A stretch of DNA of 64,000 nt from Oligoflexia bacterium (lineage in GTDB: Bacteria; Bdellovibrionota; UBA1018; CAIPTA01), in the NCBI GenBank assembly GCA_023954355.1, contig JAMLID010000006.1, positions 1-64,000 of the forward strand, given 5' to 3'. Shown here in pieces: positions 62,403 through 64,000 of this stretch. The notes below the pieces were generated by a model that worked only from the letters and a program-made list of their open reading frames with translations, had not been told where the DNA came from and made no database searches. Numbering within the stretch: position 1 is the stretch's first letter; each line of letters begins with the position of its first letter. A program made the translations under genes and the position numbers.

Positions 62403-63746
62403 TTATTGCATAAGCTGTGTAGCTAATTCAGATAGCTTAGAGCGCTCACCTTTAACCATTGTTACATGGCCAGCAATAGCTTCGTTTTTAAAACACTCAA
62501 CTACATTTGCTAGACCGTTATTCATACTATCTAAGTAAGGATGGTCAATTTGCATAGTATCTCCTGTGAGAACAATCTTCGTACCATCGCCCGCTCTTGT
62601 AATAATTGTCTTTAACTCGTGTGGGGTTAAGTTTTGTGCTTCGTCTACAATCATAAACTGATTAGGAATCGTTCGCCCTCTGATATAGGTTAATGGTTCA
62701 ATATTTAAGAGTCCCTGATTCATTAGCTCTTGCGTTCCTTTACCAGCGCCTCTTCGCGTAGATTTAGAGACGGTACTCACTCCAAACAAAAAGTCGATAT
62801 TATCAAATATTGGCTGCATATAAGGATTCAATTTTTCTTCAATTGTACCTGGCAAGTAACCAATATCATGCCCCATTGGCATTACAGGCCTACTCACTAA
62901 TAATCGAGAATATAGACCTTCGTCTACGGTTTTTGATAACCCTGCTGCGATAGCTAAAAGCGTTTTACCCGTACCTGCCTTACCCACCAGACTCACAAGT
63001 TTTATTTCATCATTTAATAAAAGATCTATCGCAAAAGCCTGTTCAGCATTACGAGGATAAACTCCCCATAAACCTTCAGATGGCTTAAATACAGGTACGA
63101 TTTCATTTTGCGCAAGATCAAATCTTCCAATAGCCGTATGGTTAGAGTTTGAATCATCTTTTATAAAAACAAATTGATTTGGGTTTAATTTTCTATCAAC
63201 CAAACTAATATTAAGTTTTCTCTTTGCATAAAACTCATCAATGAGTTCGCCCTTCACATTAATAGATGAAGTACCTGTATAAATATCTTCAACTTCAAAT
63301 TTTGATGGTTCGTAGTCTTCTGCTCTAACACCGCAGGCATCAGCTTTAATTCTTAAGTTAATATCCTTAGAAACAAAAATTACTTCCTTCTCTTTTCTGT
63401 CTCTAGAAAGTTTTTTTGCTAAAGCAAGCATTTGGTTATCTGCCTTAGTTAAATCTAAATCAGGCAATTCGGGAATTTTTTCTGTATTCCCAATATCTAT
63501 AATTAATTTACCACCACTCTTTAAGGGAATTCCCTTAGATAAAGCACCCTGCGCTCTTAGTTCATCAATCACTCGAGAAAAGGTTCTTGCGTTACGTCCG
63601 TTCTCACTCATGTCACGCTTAAATCGATCTACTTCTTCTACAACAACAATAGGAATCACCACGTCATGTTCGGCGAATTTAAATACTGCATGTGGATCAA
63701 AAAGAACTACGTTTGTATCGATAATAAATATTTTTTTGTTTTCCAA
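62403..63746 (-). CDS. PIN-PhoH ATPase (PhoH2/YlaK family)
   Basis: 447 residues. N-terminal PIN ribonuclease domain with IIDTNVVLFDPHAVFKF, VVVEEVDRFK and NQMLALA (acidic triad), then a PhoH ATPase domain: LVSLVGKAGTGKTLLAIAAG (Walker A), IVDEAQNLTPHELKTIITRA (Walker B) and LTGDTMQIDHPYLDS. Such proteins couple RNA unwinding and cleavage. Upstream gene of the asparaginase. Full length for the fused family. Confidence 0.92.
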   Translation of the reverse strand: MENKKIFIIDTNVVLFDPHAVFKFAEHDVVIPIVVVEEVDRFKRDMSENGRNARTFSRVIDELRAQGALSKGIPLKSGGKLIIDIGNTEKIPELPDLDLTKADNQMLALAKKLSRDRKEKEVIFVSKDINLRIKADACGVRAEDYEPSKFEVEDIYTGTSSINVKGELIDEFYAKRKLNISLVDRKLNPNQFVFIKDDSNSNHTAIGRFDLAQNEIVPVFKPSEGLWGVYPRNAEQAFAIDLLLNDEIKLVSLVGKAGTGKTLLAIAAGLSKTVDEGLYSRLLVSRPVMPMGHDIGYLPGTIEEKLNPYMQPIFDNIDFLFGVSTVSKSTRRGAGKGTQELMNQGLLNIEPLTYIRGRTIPNQFMIVDEAQNLTPHELKTIITRAGDGTKIVLTGDTMQIDHPYLDSMNNGLANVVECFKNEAIAGHVTMVKGERSKLSELATQLMQ

Positions 63747-63778
63747 TTTATTCCTACTTTCTACTCAACTTAAAATTG

Positions 63779-64000
63779 CTACGCTAGCTGCTCTTTCTTT
63801 AACGCCTCAGATATAAAGTACTCTATTGCCTCCTTATCTTCTTGCTTTAAATTTTCAAACTTTAACGCATATCCAGGTGGAATCTTAGGGATCTTTCCAA
63901 TTACTAAAGCGCGACACGATATAGCTCTTTCAATAACGGCTGGCATAATTTTAATTTCAATTACTTCGCCTAAGTTTAATTCAGACTTGGGTAGCTCTAA
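63779..64000 (-). CDS. PilZ-like domain protein, 5' end outside window
   Basis: The last 73 codons of a minus-strand gene that continues beyond the window, stop at 63779. The reading LELPKSELNLGEVIEIKIMP and later IPPGYALKFENLKQEDKEAI, then EYFISEALK, resemble the end of a PilZ domain (c-di-GMP binding), where GxxxxF and a final helix follow the last strands. The diagnostic RxxxR and D/NxSxxG motifs would lie outside the window. Confidence 0.5.
   Translation of the reverse strand, partial: LELPKSELNLGEVIEIKIMPAVIERAISCRALVIGKIPKIPPGYALKFENLKQEDKEAIEYFISEALKKEQLA

Overview
This is a low-GC, gene-dense bacterial chromosome segment. It combines a Gram-negative housekeeping set (lgt, ssb, rpsP-khpA-trmD-rplS-rnhB-yraN, ffh, rpsO-pnp, an rpoH-type sigma factor, dapF, mscL) with a very large share of Sec-exported, outer-membrane and lipoprotein genes of no recognised function. 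A TIGR02147-type regulator, a TAT-exported PhoD-like phosphatase and the many Cys- and Gly/Ser-rich exported proteins suggest a Bdellovibrio-like organism (Bdellovibrionota). That assignment is an inference from gene content; no 16S gene is present.

Layout. 1-0.9 kb: 3' part of a tyrosine recombinase abutting tRNA-Phe, the edge of an island that runs off the window. 0.9-8.2 kb: lgt, a large peptidase/propeller/barrel protein, ssb, small proteins and a lipase. 8.3-11.9 kb: ribosomal-protein/tRNA-modification operon on the minus strand, without rimM at its usual place. 12-16.9 kb: lipoproteins, a CPBP intramembrane protease, an exported IucA/IucC-like protein and ffh. 17-31.2 kb: the most striking locus, seven consecutive exported paralogues (about 490-675 aa) that end in one fixed-spacing motif, followed by an outer-membrane barrel and an inner-membrane-anchored periplasmic protein. 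31.2-40.2 kb: SLT transglycosylase, M16 protease, pnp, rpsO, rpoH, OMPs and dapF.

40.2-52.1 kb: an 11.8-kb genomic island in tRNA-Arg(TCT), bounded by an 18-bp direct repeat (attL/attR). It carries an integrase, an excisionase-like protein, paired 12-bp-period repeats at both ends that look like integrase arm sites, an HNH protein next to a possible PD-(D/E)xK protein, a toxin-antitoxin pair with a palindromic operator, an ABC exporter and large exported proteins. Just outside attR lies a roughly 200-bp GC-rich, highly structured element that ends like a tRNA. 52.4-64 kb: frameshifted phoD, small exported proteins, a GST-like protein, a protein with six 11-residue TWPD repeats, a TIGR02147 regulator overlapping a tiny exported-peptide gene, a strongly expressed-looking Cys-rich exported protein, an L,D-transpeptidase-like lipoprotein, mscL, an asparaginase, PhoH and a partial PilZ protein.

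How the genes connect. Four promoters with a flagellar-sigma (sigma-28/FliA) type -10 (NCCGATA) and an identical 16-bp spacer precede the paralogue operon, its second half and two other exported-protein genes. A fifth, looser one precedes the ABC transporter. This suggests that a surface or envelope programme, including the seven-paralogue family, is co-regulated with motility. Several of these transcripts would start at or next to the start codon (leaderless).
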